This document shows, one piece after another, positions 24,099-31,555 of a stretch of 37,762 nucleotides of DNA; the first letter of the stretch is position 1; the number at the start of each line of letters is the position of its first letter. The DNA lies in assembly GCA_041946825.1 (NCBI GenBank), contig JBHGBD010000036.1, forward strand, positions 1 through 37,762, written 5' to 3'. Made by a program: the position numbers and the translations under genes. Under the pieces are notes generated by a model. It did no database searches. It was not told where the DNA came from and saw only the letters and a list, made by a program, of their open reading frames with translations. The DNA comes from CAZTHM01 sp041946825 (GTDB lineage: Bacteria > Acidobacteriota > Terriglobia > UBA7540).

Positions 24099-24758
24099 AT
24101 GAGGAAGCGTTGGTTTGCCGTCGTCTTGACGCTGGCCGGTTTCGCGGCATGGCAAGCGCTTCCCGCGCAGGTCGAGCACCAGCACCATCCGCCGCACTCC
24201 GCCGAGGATTACATTAAGGTACTCGAAGACCCCGGCCGCGACGAGTGGCAGAGGCCCGACGAGGTCGTGGACAGCCTGGGACTCAGGCTGGGAGACGAAG
24301 TGGCGGACCTGGGCGCCGGCTCGGGTTACTTCACGATTCGCCTGGCGCACGCGGTGGGGCAGTCGGGAAAAGTCTACGCCGTGGACGTCGACCCGAAATT
24401 GCTCGAATACATCGAGCGGCGCGCCCAGGAAGAAAAGCTCGAGAACATCCAGACCATCCTGGCCGACCCGAATGATCCCAAGCTGGGCTCGAATTCGGTG
24501 GACCTGATCTTCATCTGCGATGTGCTCCATCATCTCAATGACCGCGACAAGTATTACCCGCAGCTTCTGCGCGCGCTGCGCCCCAGCGGGCGGCTGGTCG
24601 ATATCGACTTCCATAAACGCAAGCTGCCCGTCGGCCCGCCGGAGGAGATGAAGATCGACAGGAAAGATGTGATCAAAGAGTTCGAGGGACAGGGCCTGCA
24701 ACTTGCCCGGGAACTGGATTTTCTGAAGTACCAATACTTCCTCATCTTCGAGCGCTAG
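24099..24758 (+). CDS. Class I SAM-dependent methyltransferase with a signal peptide
   Basis: A 219-residue protein. Residues 1-23 form a signal peptide (MRKRWFAVVLTLAGFAAWQA, then LPAQ). A histidine-rich stretch (HQHHPPH, 27-33) follows. The methyltransferase core begins at about 50: motif I VADLGAGSGYF (68-78), acidic D96 after strand beta-2 (VYAVDVDP), and ICDVLHHLNDRD (139-150). The fold is complete, so it should bind SAM; yet SAM is made in the cytoplasm, which makes export puzzling. AAGGAG precedes ATG 24099. Many acidobacteria seem to have such exported forms, but I know of no tested role. Its last codons lie inside a 147-bp tandem duplication. Confidence 0.85.
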   Translation: MRKRWFAVVLTLAGFAAWQALPAQVEHQHHPPHSAEDYIKVLEDPGRDEWQRPDEVVDSLGLRLGDEVADLGAGSGYFTIRLAHAVGQSGKVYAVDVDPKLLEYIERRAQEEKLENIQTILADPNDPKLGSNSVDLIFICDVLHHLNDRDKYYPQLLRALRPSGRLVDIDFHKRKLPVGPPEEMKIDRKDVIKEFEGQGLQLARELDFLKYQYFLIFER

Positions 24759-25037
24759 CGGGACCTCCCACCGCAGAGACGCAGAGAGCGCTGAGAATGC
24801 GCGGAGAGAGAAGACGAGGGAGCTGCCTGCGTGGCGCCTCGACTCTTGCTCGGCGGCCTTTGCGTCTCTGCGGTGAGAAGACAGTTCTGTATCTTCGAGC
24901 GCTGGCGGGACCTCCCACCGCAGAGACGGAGAGAACGCTGAGAATACGCGGAGAGCGAAGACGAGGGAGCTGCCTGTGTGGCGCCTCGGCTCTTCCTCGG
25001 CGGCCTCTGCGTCTCTGCGGTGAGAAGACAGTGCTGT
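24744..25037. repeat. 147-bp tandem duplication overlapping the methyltransferase stop
   Basis: Unit 1 is 24744-24890 and unit 2 is 24891-25037; they start with ATCTTCGAGCGCT and end with GAGAAGACAG plus a few bases. The start of unit 1 is the final coding sequence of the methyltransferase gene, so unit 2 carries a useless copy of that 3' end. Each unit holds a palindrome: CACCGCAGAGACGCA at 24769-24783 and TGCGTCTCTGCGGTG at 24861-24875 are a perfect 15-bp pair in unit 1. Two more copies of this palindrome family occur at 37645-37745 and, decayed, near 4508. Confidence 0.88.
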
Positions 25038-25137
25038 TACTCCGCCTGCGATGGCTTCTTTTCGTTTGCATTTTCCCGCATGCTGCATGAAACTTCCGAG
25101 GCCCTCGCGAAAGTCAATCTCATTCAAGGTGGCTTCT

Positions 25138-26838
25138 ATGCCTTCTTACCGCCGTCTGATTCTCTGCCTGGCATGCCTGCTTTGGGCGGGTAACGCCGCG
25201 GCCGAGCCGCGCGCAAACGTCAAAGTGTGGTTTGTCGATTCACTGTTCAAAATGTTTCCGGCTGACCTTCCGGGGACTCATCGCCTGGCTTCGCCGCAGA
25301 TCGTCGCGGCTCGCAACGGCCACGCCAGCCTGCAACTGGCCATCCGATCCTCCTCCGCGCTGAGTGGCGTCACGGCCGAAGTCAATGTGAAAGACCGCGC
25401 GGGCAAGCCTCTGGCGGGCTCGCGAATCCGGCCGGTCGGGTATGTGGTTGTCGGGTCGCACACCAAGGACACGCCGCCCGATGAGCTCGTCGGCGAGGCG
25501 CCGGGCTGGTTTCCGGACCCGTTGACGGAGTTCCCGATCGATCTCCCGGCGAACCGGACTCACACCCTCTGGATCACCGTGGCCGTGCCTGCTGACGCCG
25601 CGCCCGGCGAGTATCGCGGCGATGTACAGGTCCGGGCGGGAAACCAGAATCTGGCCCGCGCGTCGTTCAGCCTGCGCGTGATGTCCGCAACCGTGCCCGA
25701 AGCGAGGACGCTGAAAGTCACCAATTGGTTCAACCTTAGCGGCAAGGCTTCGAAGCAGTTTTATGGTGTGGAGATATTCTCGCCGGAATGGTGGACGCTG
25801 GTCGAAAACCTCGCGCGCGTCATGGCCGAGCATCGCCAGAACGTGGTCATTACTCCCCTGATGCAACTCGTTGAGCCGCGCGTCGAGGGCGGGGAACTGC
25901 GCTACGGCTTCGCGAACTTCGACCGCTGGGTAGAGACGTTCCGGAGGGCGGGAGTGATCGGGTACATCGAAGGAGGGCACTTGCTGGGCCGCAGCGGGGA
26001 CAGCTACCAGGGCGGCACGCAAGTGGACACATTCCAAATCGTCGAGGGGAAGGTCCAGAACGTTGATGTGCCCGCGGACGACCCGCGCGGCGAGCAATTT
26101 CTGGCCGGGTTTTTGCCCGCATTGAATTCTCATCTTGAGGAGAAAAAGTGGAAGTCGATCTACTTCCAGCACATCCTCGACGAAGCGCATGGGCCCGAGC
26201 CGCCCATCTACGCCCGTTACGCCGGTTACGTGCGAAAGTACATGCCCGGCGTGCTGACCATGGACGCTGTGGACGCCGAGCACATGCCCCCGGAGTTGCA
26301 GCAGAACTGCGATATCTGGGTGCCCATCCTCGGCAACTTCAGCGACAAGGTGGAGATGATCGCCAGCCGGCAGGCCAGCGGGCACGAAGTGTGGTTCTAT
26401 ACCTGCCTCTTTCCCAACGAGCGGCATTTGAACCGCCTCATCGATTATCCGCTTCTGAAAGTGCGGCTCTTGCACTGGCTCGATTTCCGCTACGGGCTGA
26501 CGGGATACCTGCACTGGGGATGGAACTACTGGTCGCCCGAACCGTTCAACGACACCCAGCCGGTCATCAACGCCAACACGGAGTTATTGCCGCCGGGCGA
26601 TGCCTTCATCGTCTATCCCGACCGCGCGAATAAGTCGGTGTTCACGTCCATCCGCCTGGAAGCGATGCGCGAGGGCATTGAGGACTACGAGTTGTTGCGA
26701 CTGCTCAACCAGAAGAATCCCTCCGAGGCTGAAGCCCTCGGCAAGGCCGCCATTGCCGGGTTCACTGATTATGTTCGCGATCCGGCCGCCTTCCGGAAGA
26801 TCGAACGCAGGTTGCTGGAGGAACTTTCAAGGAACTGA
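25138..26838 (+). CDS. Exported DUF4091 protein, glycoside-hydrolase-like
   Basis: The protein has 566 residues from ATG 25138; the longer frame to 25051 is rejected because this start gives a clean signal peptide (MPSYRRLILCLACLLWAGNA, then AAEP). The N-terminal half is beta-rich (about 30-220) and carries the typical HTLWITVAVPADAAPGEYRG. The middle (about 230-490) looks like a TIM-barrel glycosidase. The end is the DUF4091 signature IRLEAMREGIEDYELLRLL (about 505-523). The family is found in carbohydrate-degrading loci; no activity is firmly known. Its place after the esterase supports a role in polymer use. The start lies 100 bases past the tandem repeat, which may therefore contain its promoter. 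Confidence 0.85.
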   Translation: MPSYRRLILCLACLLWAGNAAAEPRANVKVWFVDSLFKMFPADLPGTHRLASPQIVAARNGHASLQLAIRSSSALSGVTAEVNVKDRAGKPLAGSRIRPVGYVVVGSHTKDTPPDELVGEAPGWFPDPLTEFPIDLPANRTHTLWITVAVPADAAPGEYRGDVQVRAGNQNLARASFSLRVMSATVPEARTLKVTNWFNLSGKASKQFYGVEIFSPEWWTLVENLARVMAEHRQNVVITPLMQLVEPRVEGGELRYGFANFDRWVETFRRAGVIGYIEGGHLLGRSGDSYQGGTQVDTFQIVEGKVQNVDVPADDPRGEQFLAGFLPALNSHLEEKKWKSIYFQHILDEAHGPEPPIYARYAGYVRKYMPGVLTMDAVDAEHMPPELQQNCDIWVPILGNFSDKVEMIASRQASGHEVWFYTCLFPNERHLNRLIDYPLLKVRLLHWLDFRYGLTGYLHWGWNYWSPEPFNDTQPVINANTELLPPGDAFIVYPDRANKSVFTSIRLEAMREGIEDYELLRLLNQKNPSEAEALGKAAIAGFTDYVRDPAAFRKIERRLLEELSRN

Positions 26839-26896
26839 TCCGCAGATTCCGCCGGTGAATTTTCGAAAATCTGAGTAATCTGCGTAATCTGCGGAT
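26838..26896. repeat. Palindromic repeat starting at a stop codon
   Basis: ATCCGCAGATT (26838-26848) and AATCTGCGGAT (26886-26896) are perfect 11-bp arms. The left arm begins with the last base of the DUF4091 stop codon. TTTTCGAAAA lies inside, and AATCTGCG occurs twice near the right arm. There is no T-run, so I call it a repeat, not a terminator. Confidence 0.7.
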
Positions 26897-26967
26897 TAAT
26901 GTGTGGATTCTTTCTTGACGATGGCGGAACGGGAGTGCTAGCTTCGCTTCCCTCCGCTGGAGAAGAG

Positions 26968-28191
26968 ATGACCGGGCTTTGGAACAGGCCAACCCGCACT
27001 TGTGTGGCGACGGCATTCGCGCTGAGCGTTGCGCTGATCGCCGGCCAACAGGGACTTCGCGCGCAGTCGAACACGCGCCTTCTGCTGGCGAGCGGCTGGG
27101 GTGTGCCGGGGCATCCGGGATTCGCCTTCGGACCGTTCTCGAACCTGGCAATGAACAAGCAAGGCGAAATTGTCTTCGCCACGTCGCTGCGGGGCGCCAA
27201 GAGCGAGCTGCGCGCCATCGTCCGCTCCTCGGGTGTAACGTTTTCAGTGGTGGCGTTCGCGGGGCTGCGCTCGCCGGTTCCGAAGGCGATCTACGAATCG
27301 TTCAGCGCGCCAAGCATCAGCGATTCCGGCGCGATCGCGTTCACGGCCACGCTGAAGGACGACGTGCCGGCCTCGGCGGTGTTTCGAGTGCAGGGCGATT
27401 CAACCGTCGCGATTGCCTCGAGCGGCGGAGCCGTGCCCGGCATCCCCGACGTGACCTTTCAGGAATTTTCCGCTCCGGTCATCAGTTCGGCGGGCAACGT
27501 TTTGTTCGGAGCGCGCCTGGCCGGGAAGCAGCCTTCCACGCGGCTCTTCCTCTGGACGCCGAAGGGTCTCAGCGTTGTCCCGCTGACGCCGGAGTTGGTG
27601 CTGAAGCCGAACGACCTGCTGGTCCCCGCCTTCGCCAGCCACGATGAGGCGGTATTCATTCCCCGCGGTACGCCGGTTGATGCGGTCAACGAACAGTTCT
27701 TTCGCGCGCTGGCGATTGGGAGCTTTCAGGATCTGCGCCCGCCGCCGGAGGCGAACGAAAGCGTCGAGATGCTCGCGGCTCGAACGGGGAGTGAGCCTCC
27801 CATCAAGATGCTGGTTGTCATGATGGAAGGGGAGAGTGTGCGCGCCGCGCTGCTGCCGGGCGAGCCGGCCGCGCCGGTCCTTGCCCGGCGGCCCGCGGGA
27901 CCGATGGCATTGCCCCTGGGCCGGATCCTTGCGCAGACTGCCGGGCCGCGCGGCAATATCATTTTCGCCGCCGCGCCGGCGGGACAGCCCAATGACCTGG
28001 CGCTCTATTGTTATTGCGAGAACCAGGTGAACCGGCTGACTTCGCCCGAAGAATTCCTTCCCATCACCGGAGCGGCGCTGGGCAGACCGATCACTTCACT
28101 GGCCGGGGACGCCAGCCAGACGATGGCCCTCATCGCCCCCAACGACCCCACCGGCGACGCCACGGCGATTTACGTTGTGTCCATCCCCTGA
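26968..28191 (+). CDS. Exported repeat protein of unknown function (DUF7453-like)
   Basis: The protein has 407 residues from ATG 26968, chosen over the longer frame at 26899 because GGAGAAGAG precedes it and it gives a signal peptide (VATAFALSVALIAGQQGLRA). The mature part is built from about five units of 60-70 residues that share a pattern like FSAPSISDSGAIAFTATL, FSAPVISSAGNVLFGARL and LAMNKQGEIVFATSL, as in a beta-propeller or similar solenoid. I believe this pattern corresponds to proteins now grouped as DUF7453, but I could not check. No catalytic motif is visible. Its last 12 codons reappear 690 bases downstream (28844-28882). Confidence 0.7.
   Translation: MTGLWNRPTRTCVATAFALSVALIAGQQGLRAQSNTRLLLASGWGVPGHPGFAFGPFSNLAMNKQGEIVFATSLRGAKSELRAIVRSSGVTFSVVAFAGLRSPVPKAIYESFSAPSISDSGAIAFTATLKDDVPASAVFRVQGDSTVAIASSGGAVPGIPDVTFQEFSAPVISSAGNVLFGARLAGKQPSTRLFLWTPKGLSVVPLTPELVLKPNDLLVPAFASHDEAVFIPRGTPVDAVNEQFFRALAIGSFQDLRPPPEANESVEMLAARTGSEPPIKMLVVMMEGESVRAALLPGEPAAPVLARRPAGPMALPLGRILAQTAGPRGNIIFAAAPAGQPNDLALYCYCENQVNRLTSPEEFLPITGAALGRPITSLAGDASQTMALIAPNDPTGDATAIYVVSIP
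28153..28191 (+). repeat. 3'-end repeat, copy 1 (true gene end)
   Basis: This 39-base segment is the last 12 codons and stop of the upstream gene. It is 36/39 identical to 28844-28882. All three differences are silent (both encode GDATAIYVVSIP and stop). Confidence 0.85.
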
Positions 28192-28226
28192 TTGGATGTA
28201 GTGAGCTTCCTGTCTTAGCGCAGCGA

Positions 28227-28556
28227 TCAACGGATCTCGATAATTCTTTCTCCGACTTTGAGCGAAGACTCGATGCGCGGCCAAAGCCTTTCAAACACCG
28301 AAAGCAGAAATGGTGTGCGGCAGTTCCCCAAGCGAATCCAAACGAAGCCTGCCTTCGATGTCGTCCCCTTTGCAAGGTAGAGAAAATCCTCATCCTTACT
28401 GATGACGATTCGTTCTTCCCGGCAGGCGAACTGCCAGATGCTACTGTCCGTCGCTTCGGCGAGTCCCAAGGCGGCTACGTGAAGGCAGTCGAAGCCACGC
28501 GACACGAACCAATCCGCCAGTGCAAGGGGCAACTGATTGTCTACGAGGAGCTTCAC
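28227..28556 (-). CDS. DUF5615 PIN-like toxin
   Basis: The protein has 109 residues and belongs to the DUF5615 family of small PIN-like proteins. Conserved acidic positions are visible: LLVDNQLP (D6), an acidic helix GLAEATDSSI (31-40), and ISKDEDFL (52-59). PIN proteins cut RNA with a metal held by such acids, which makes it the likely toxin of a type II pair. Translation starts at GTG 28556, which overlaps the stop of the DUF433 gene as GTGA, so the two are translated together. No long gap follows: the exported repeat gene ends at 28191 on the other strand. Confidence 0.85.
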   Translation of the reverse strand: MKLLVDNQLPLALADWFVSRGFDCLHVAALGLAEATDSSIWQFACREERIVISKDEDFLYLAKGTTSKAGFVWIRLGNCRTPFLLSVFERLWPRIESSLKVGERIIEIR

Positions 28557-28783
28557 CGTGACTGCAGCACAATATGGTCGGCTTGGCGAGCGGCGTATTC
28601 GATCGCGGCCAGGATGTCTTCCCTTTCCAGAAAGGGATAGTCCTTGAGGATCTCCTCATGGGTCGCGCCGGCAGCGAGCAAATCGAGGATGTCAGAAACA
28701 CGAATCCGCAGTCCGCGGATGCAGGGCCGTCCGCCACATTTGCCTTCTTCGATGGTAATCCGCTTCAGGCGTTCGTTGTTCAT
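28553..28783 (-). CDS. DUF433 antitoxin
   Basis: A 76-residue DUF433 protein: ITIEEGKCGGRPCIRGLRIR is the family's opening signature, with the winged-helix DNA-binding region continuing to IEYAARQ. DUF433 proteins are predicted antitoxins, encoded just ahead of DUF5615 toxins, and probably repress their own promoter. The order antitoxin then toxin, with the 4-base overlap, is the standard layout. ATG 28783 has no clear Shine-Dalgarno site. Confidence 0.87.
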   Translation of the reverse strand: MNNERLKRITIEEGKCGGRPCIRGLRIRVSDILDLLAAGATHEEILKDYPFLEREDILAAIEYAARQADHIVLQSR

Positions 28784-28843
28784 TGCGAGTAATTCTACGC
28801 GCTTCCAAGCGCAAGGACAAGCCGCCCCTTGCGAGGTGCCGCT

Positions 28844-28882
28844 GGCGACGCCACGGCGATTTACGTGGTGTCGATACCCTGA
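28844..28882 (+). repeat. 3'-end repeat, copy 2 (gene remnant)
   Basis: This is a remnant that encodes GDATAIYVVSIP and a stop, as does 28153-28191. Upstream of 28844 the likeness stops sharply. No intact gene leads into it, so it is a leftover of a second, diverged copy of that gene's end. Confidence 0.75.
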
Positions 28883-28908
28883 AAAAATAGTCGACAGTCA
28901 ACTGTCGA
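28882..28908 (-). terminator. Intrinsic terminator of the oxidoreductase gene
   Basis: TCGACAGT (28891-28898) and ACTGTCGA (28901-28908) are perfect 8-bp arms. On the minus strand CTATTTTTTC follows. It is about 80 bases past the oxidoreductase stop codon, and its T-run lies directly beside the copy-2 remnant. Confidence 0.75.
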
Positions 28909-28988
28909 AGGTTGGAAGTGCCGGAGAACTCTCCCCTGACTGCTGACTGTCGGCTTTCAACTTTGAACTTTCGACTTTCAACTGCTCT

Positions 28989-30356
28989 TCACACCGTCAG
29001 CTTCCACGGCGCGCGGTATTCGCGGTCGAGGAGCTTCTGCGCCGCGGAGCTGCCCTTGATTAACTTCTGATTCGCGACGTCCCACTCGATCCGCTCTTTG
29101 CTGCGCAGCGCCACGTTGCCAAGCAGGCAGGTTGTCGAGCTGCGATGGCCGATCTCGATATCCGACACGGGGTTCTTGCGCGTCCTCATGCATTCGAGCA
29201 GATTCGCGACGTGCTCGAGGAGTCCGTCATCGATCTGCTGCATCTTCATCTCCGGCGTCTTGCCGCGCACCTCACGTTCCTCGCCGGCGCCGCGCCGATG
29301 CATCTCGCGATAATCGCCCTCCGTCAGCGGTTCCGGGAACACCTGGAAGCCGCTTCGGTCGAGAAACATCGTTCCGTCGGTGCCATAGAAAACGATTCCG
29401 TAGCCGTGCCGAGCGGGATTGTAGTTGTTGCACAAACGGTTCTCGTAGGTGGCGACGAAGGTCGGATACTCCCACGTGATCTGGAGCGTGTCGGGAGTGT
29501 CGCTGTTGTCCTTGAGAATGAACTTGGTGCCTTGCGCGGTGATGACGTTTGGCCCGTCCACTTTCATGGCCATCTGCACGATGTCCATCAAGTGCACCGC
29601 CCAGTCGCCCGGCCAGCCGTTGGCGTAGTCGTAGAAATAGCGGAAGGTTGACCAGCGGTCGCCCACGCCGAAACGGTTCCAGTTGTAGGACACCTTGGGC
29701 GCCGGCCCCAGCCAGAAATCCCAATCGAGCCCGGCGGGCGGAGCTTCGTCCGCCGGATTGCCGATGCCGGCGGGATAAATGTTGGAATAGTTCCACGTGC
29801 GCACGTAGGTGACCTTGCCGAGGATGCCGTCCTGCACCAGTTGCGCGGCTTTCTGGAAGTGCGCGTTGGAGCGCTGCCACAGCCCGACTTGCACCACTCG
29901 CTTGTACTTGCGCGCCGCCTCGACCATCTTCTTGCCTTCTTCGACGGCCACGCAGATGGGCTTCTCGGTGTAAACGTCCTTGCCCGCCTTGCACGCTTCG
30001 ATCGTCGGCAGAGCGTGCCAGTGGTCGGGCGTGGCGTTGATGACCACGTCGATCGTCTTGTCGTCAAGCAACTGGCGAAAATCTTTGTAAGTTTTGGCGC
30101 TACCACCCGCAGCCTTCAGGCCCTTTTGAAGGTTCGGCTCAAACACGTCGCAGACTCCGGCTACTTCCGCGCCGTGGCGCATGAAGTTCTGCATGTTGTC
30201 AGTGCCCTGGCGCCCCATGCCGATCACGCCCAGCCGGACGCGGTCGTTCGCGCCCAGTACCTTCGTCGTGCTCCGGCCCGCCATCGAAAGGCTGGTCACG
30301 GCGCTCACCACCGCCGCTCGCTTGAAGAAATCACGTCGGTTTAGTTCGTCACTCAT
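28989..30356 (-). CDS. Tat-exported Gfo/Idh/MocA-family oxidoreductase
   Basis: A 455-residue protein with a twin-arginine signal (NRRDFFKRAAVVSAV, RR at 7-8) and a Rossmann NAD(P)-binding loop (RLGVIGMGRQG, 41-51). The family lysine is in EKPICVAVEEGKK (131-143). The C-terminal half is the usual beta-sheet dimer domain. Such enzymes oxidise or rearrange sugars and related hydroxy acids using a tightly held NAD(P); the Tat route, which exports folded proteins with cofactor, fits. The sugar is unknown. This Tat-tagged form is common in Acidobacteria and Planctomycetes. The start is secure because translation opens with the Tat signal. Confidence 0.9.
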   Translation of the reverse strand: MSDELNRRDFFKRAAVVSAVTSLSMAGRSTTKVLGANDRVRLGVIGMGRQGTDNMQNFMRHGAEVAGVCDVFEPNLQKGLKAAGGSAKTYKDFRQLLDDKTIDVVINATPDHWHALPTIEACKAGKDVYTEKPICVAVEEGKKMVEAARKYKRVVQVGLWQRSNAHFQKAAQLVQDGILGKVTYVRTWNYSNIYPAGIGNPADEAPPAGLDWDFWLGPAPKVSYNWNRFGVGDRWSTFRYFYDYANGWPGDWAVHLMDIVQMAMKVDGPNVITAQGTKFILKDNSDTPDTLQITWEYPTFVATYENRLCNNYNPARHGYGIVFYGTDGTMFLDRSGFQVFPEPLTEGDYREMHRRGAGEEREVRGKTPEMKMQQIDDGLLEHVANLLECMRTRKNPVSDIEIGHRSSTTCLLGNVALRSKERIEWDVANQKLIKGSSAAQKLLDREYRAPWKLTV

Positions 30357-30445
30357 AATTCATTCCTCTCTCCATCTGGAAGATATAAGTCCCGGCCTCG
30401 CTTCAGCCCCACAGGCTCGCGCCAGCCGCGGAATTCGGCCTGTGT

Positions 30446-30473
30446 TTAATACCACACTGCGTAGGAAATACAA
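30446..30473 (-). promoter_or_regulatory. Possible promoter of the oxidoreductase gene
   Basis: On the minus strand TTGTAT (30473-30468), a 16-base spacer, then TATTAA (30451-30446), about 90 bases before the start codon. The -35 has four consensus bases. Confidence 0.4.
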
Positions 30474-30491
30474 GAAGGGAATACCGCCCAC

Positions 30492-30519
30492 GTGGTAAAA
30501 TGGCCACTGGAGTGACCAC
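30492..30519. promoter_or_regulatory. Inverted repeat over the antitoxin start region
   Basis: GTGGT (30492-30496) and ACCAC (30515-30519) flank a central TGGCCA palindrome. They cover a possible -10 (TAAAAT) and the ribosome site GGAG, just before ATG 30520. A site for autoregulation by the Phd-like antitoxin is plausible. Confidence 0.35.
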
Positions 30520-30795
30520 ATGAAGATCAGTTCGGTCCGCGAATTCCGTGACCAGGCGACGGGCCTGCTGCGCTCGAAGCACCCGATCCTTGTCACACGA
30601 CGCGGCCGCTTGGCCGGAGTCTTCTTTCCGTGCCCGGAGGCGACGCTGCCTCTCGAACTGAAACGCGAGTTGTTTGCCACCCTGACCGCCGCGATCGCCC
30701 GCCAACTGAAGCACCGCGGCCTGAGCGAAAAAACCGTCCTCGCCGATTTCGACGCCCTCCGAAAACAACCTCGTGCGAGTCGTCGCCGACGCTAA
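30520..30795 (+). CDS. Phd/YefM-like antitoxin, orphaned
   Basis: The 91-residue protein begins MKISSVREFRDQATGLLRSK, followed by HPILVTRRGRLAGVFFP, the standard N-terminal fold of Phd/YefM antitoxins, which bind DNA and a toxin. The C-terminal part (LKHRGLSEKTVLADFDALRK) is the helix that should wrap the toxin. ATG follows GGAG. Its last 23 bases overlap the start of a PIN toxin frame, but that toxin is broken (see 30773). The antitoxin itself looks whole. Confidence 0.75.
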   Translation: MKISSVREFRDQATGLLRSKHPILVTRRGRLAGVFFPCPEATLPLELKRELFATLTAAIARQLKHRGLSEKTVLADFDALRKQPRASRRRR

Positions 30796-30830
30796 CGTTC
30801 TGATGTACGCTGTTACCTGCGACAACCATT
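30773..30830 (+). pseudogene. PIN-domain (VapC-like) toxin, truncated to the first strand
   Basis: GTG 30773 overlaps the antitoxin gene, as toxin genes do, and encodes VRVVADANVLMYAV, the first strand and catalytic Asp of a PIN domain. After about residue 14 the likeness ends. The frame stays open to 31093, but from 30833 it is only the reverse strand of the gene on the other strand. The other catalytic acids are missing, so it cannot be active. The breakpoint is near 30815-30832. Confidence 0.6.
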
Positions 30831-30832
30831 CG

Positions 30833-31441
30833 CTACTTTTTGCCAGGCACGTCGATCAAAACTGGGGCACTGGATGGAATGGAGACTGGCCGCGTGTCGA
30901 GGATCTCGTCATCGCGCATTGTTATAAGGACGTACCTGCCTATCGGCACGCAAACCTGAAACGCGCCCGACTTATCAACTTTTGCGTCGATCGACACCGA
31001 CGAGTAAACACCCTTAAGCTTCACCCAGAGGGGAGAAGTTGCATCAACTTTACCGCTGACACGACCGGTCACAGTATCCGTCCCAGGTCCTGATTCTGTG
31101 CCGAGTCTAAGCCCTAGGACTACCCACACTTCCGATTGGTACACCGGGACTTCGGTGCAAGCAGTCCAAAAGCCGGCCGCATGAGCACATAGCGTGTAGA
31201 AATCGTACGGAATTCCCGAAGCCATCTTGCCCTTGAAGCGATCCGCGAAATTCGCAGACGGCATGTACCCATGTTCGCGCTGGAACTTCTCGACTTTCGC
31301 CGTTCCCAAATCCATCCCATTTGCCTCAAGAACGACGCGGAGATGCACCGTCGCCGTTTTCGATTGGTCTTGGCCCAATGCGGACCAGCTAAACGACGTG
31401 CATAGCACGACAAGAGAACCAAAGAGCCTTCGATTGAGCAT
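30833..31441 (-). CDS. Exported protein of unknown function
   Basis: The protein has 202 residues from ATG 31441. This start is chosen over the one at 31468 because AGGAG lies seven bases upstream and the protein then begins with a signal peptide (NRRLFGSLVVLCTSFSWSAL, then GQDQ). The mature part is beta-rich; residues from about 120 on (TVTGRVSGKV, KLKGVYSSVSIDAKVDKSGAFQVCVPIGRY) look like a carboxypeptidase-regulatory-like beta-sandwich. Three or more cysteines may form disulfides. Its stop codon lies at the point where the PIN toxin breaks off. A/T content appears higher than in neighbouring genes, which hints at later arrival. TAATAT (31472-31467) could be its -10. Confidence 0.65.
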   Translation of the reverse strand: MLNRRLFGSLVVLCTSFSWSALGQDQSKTATVHLRVVLEANGMDLGTAKVEKFQREHGYMPSANFADRFKGKMASGIPYDFYTLCAHAAGFWTACTEVPVYQSEVWVVLGLRLGTESGPGTDTVTGRVSGKVDATSPLWVKLKGVYSSVSIDAKVDKSGAFQVCVPIGRYVLITMRDDEILDTRPVSIPSSAPVLIDVPGKK

Positions 31442-31555
31442 GGCATAACTCCTAGAGCGACCGTCCATATTATCTTAGTTCAAACAAGGTCTTTCTCGGG
31501 CGAGTCGCGTTCGAAGCAGTGTCGCGCGTGAGGTGCGGCGGAGTTACGCACGAAC

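Noticed and set aside
24744..25037. CRISPR array
   Set aside because: There are only two units, 147 bases each, with no spacers and no cas genes.
24742..25090. Frames with internally repeated protein sequence
   Set aside because: The repetition comes from the 147-bp tandem DNA duplication; both strands stay open by chance and the frames have no ribosome site.
25240..26514. 424-residue minus-strand frame
   Set aside because: It is the shadow of the DUF4091 gene and shows no recognisable feature.
30833..31093. Rest of the plus-strand toxin frame as a real 106-residue protein
   Set aside because: It is antisense to a gene with signal peptide and strong ribosome site, and loses PIN features after about 14 residues.
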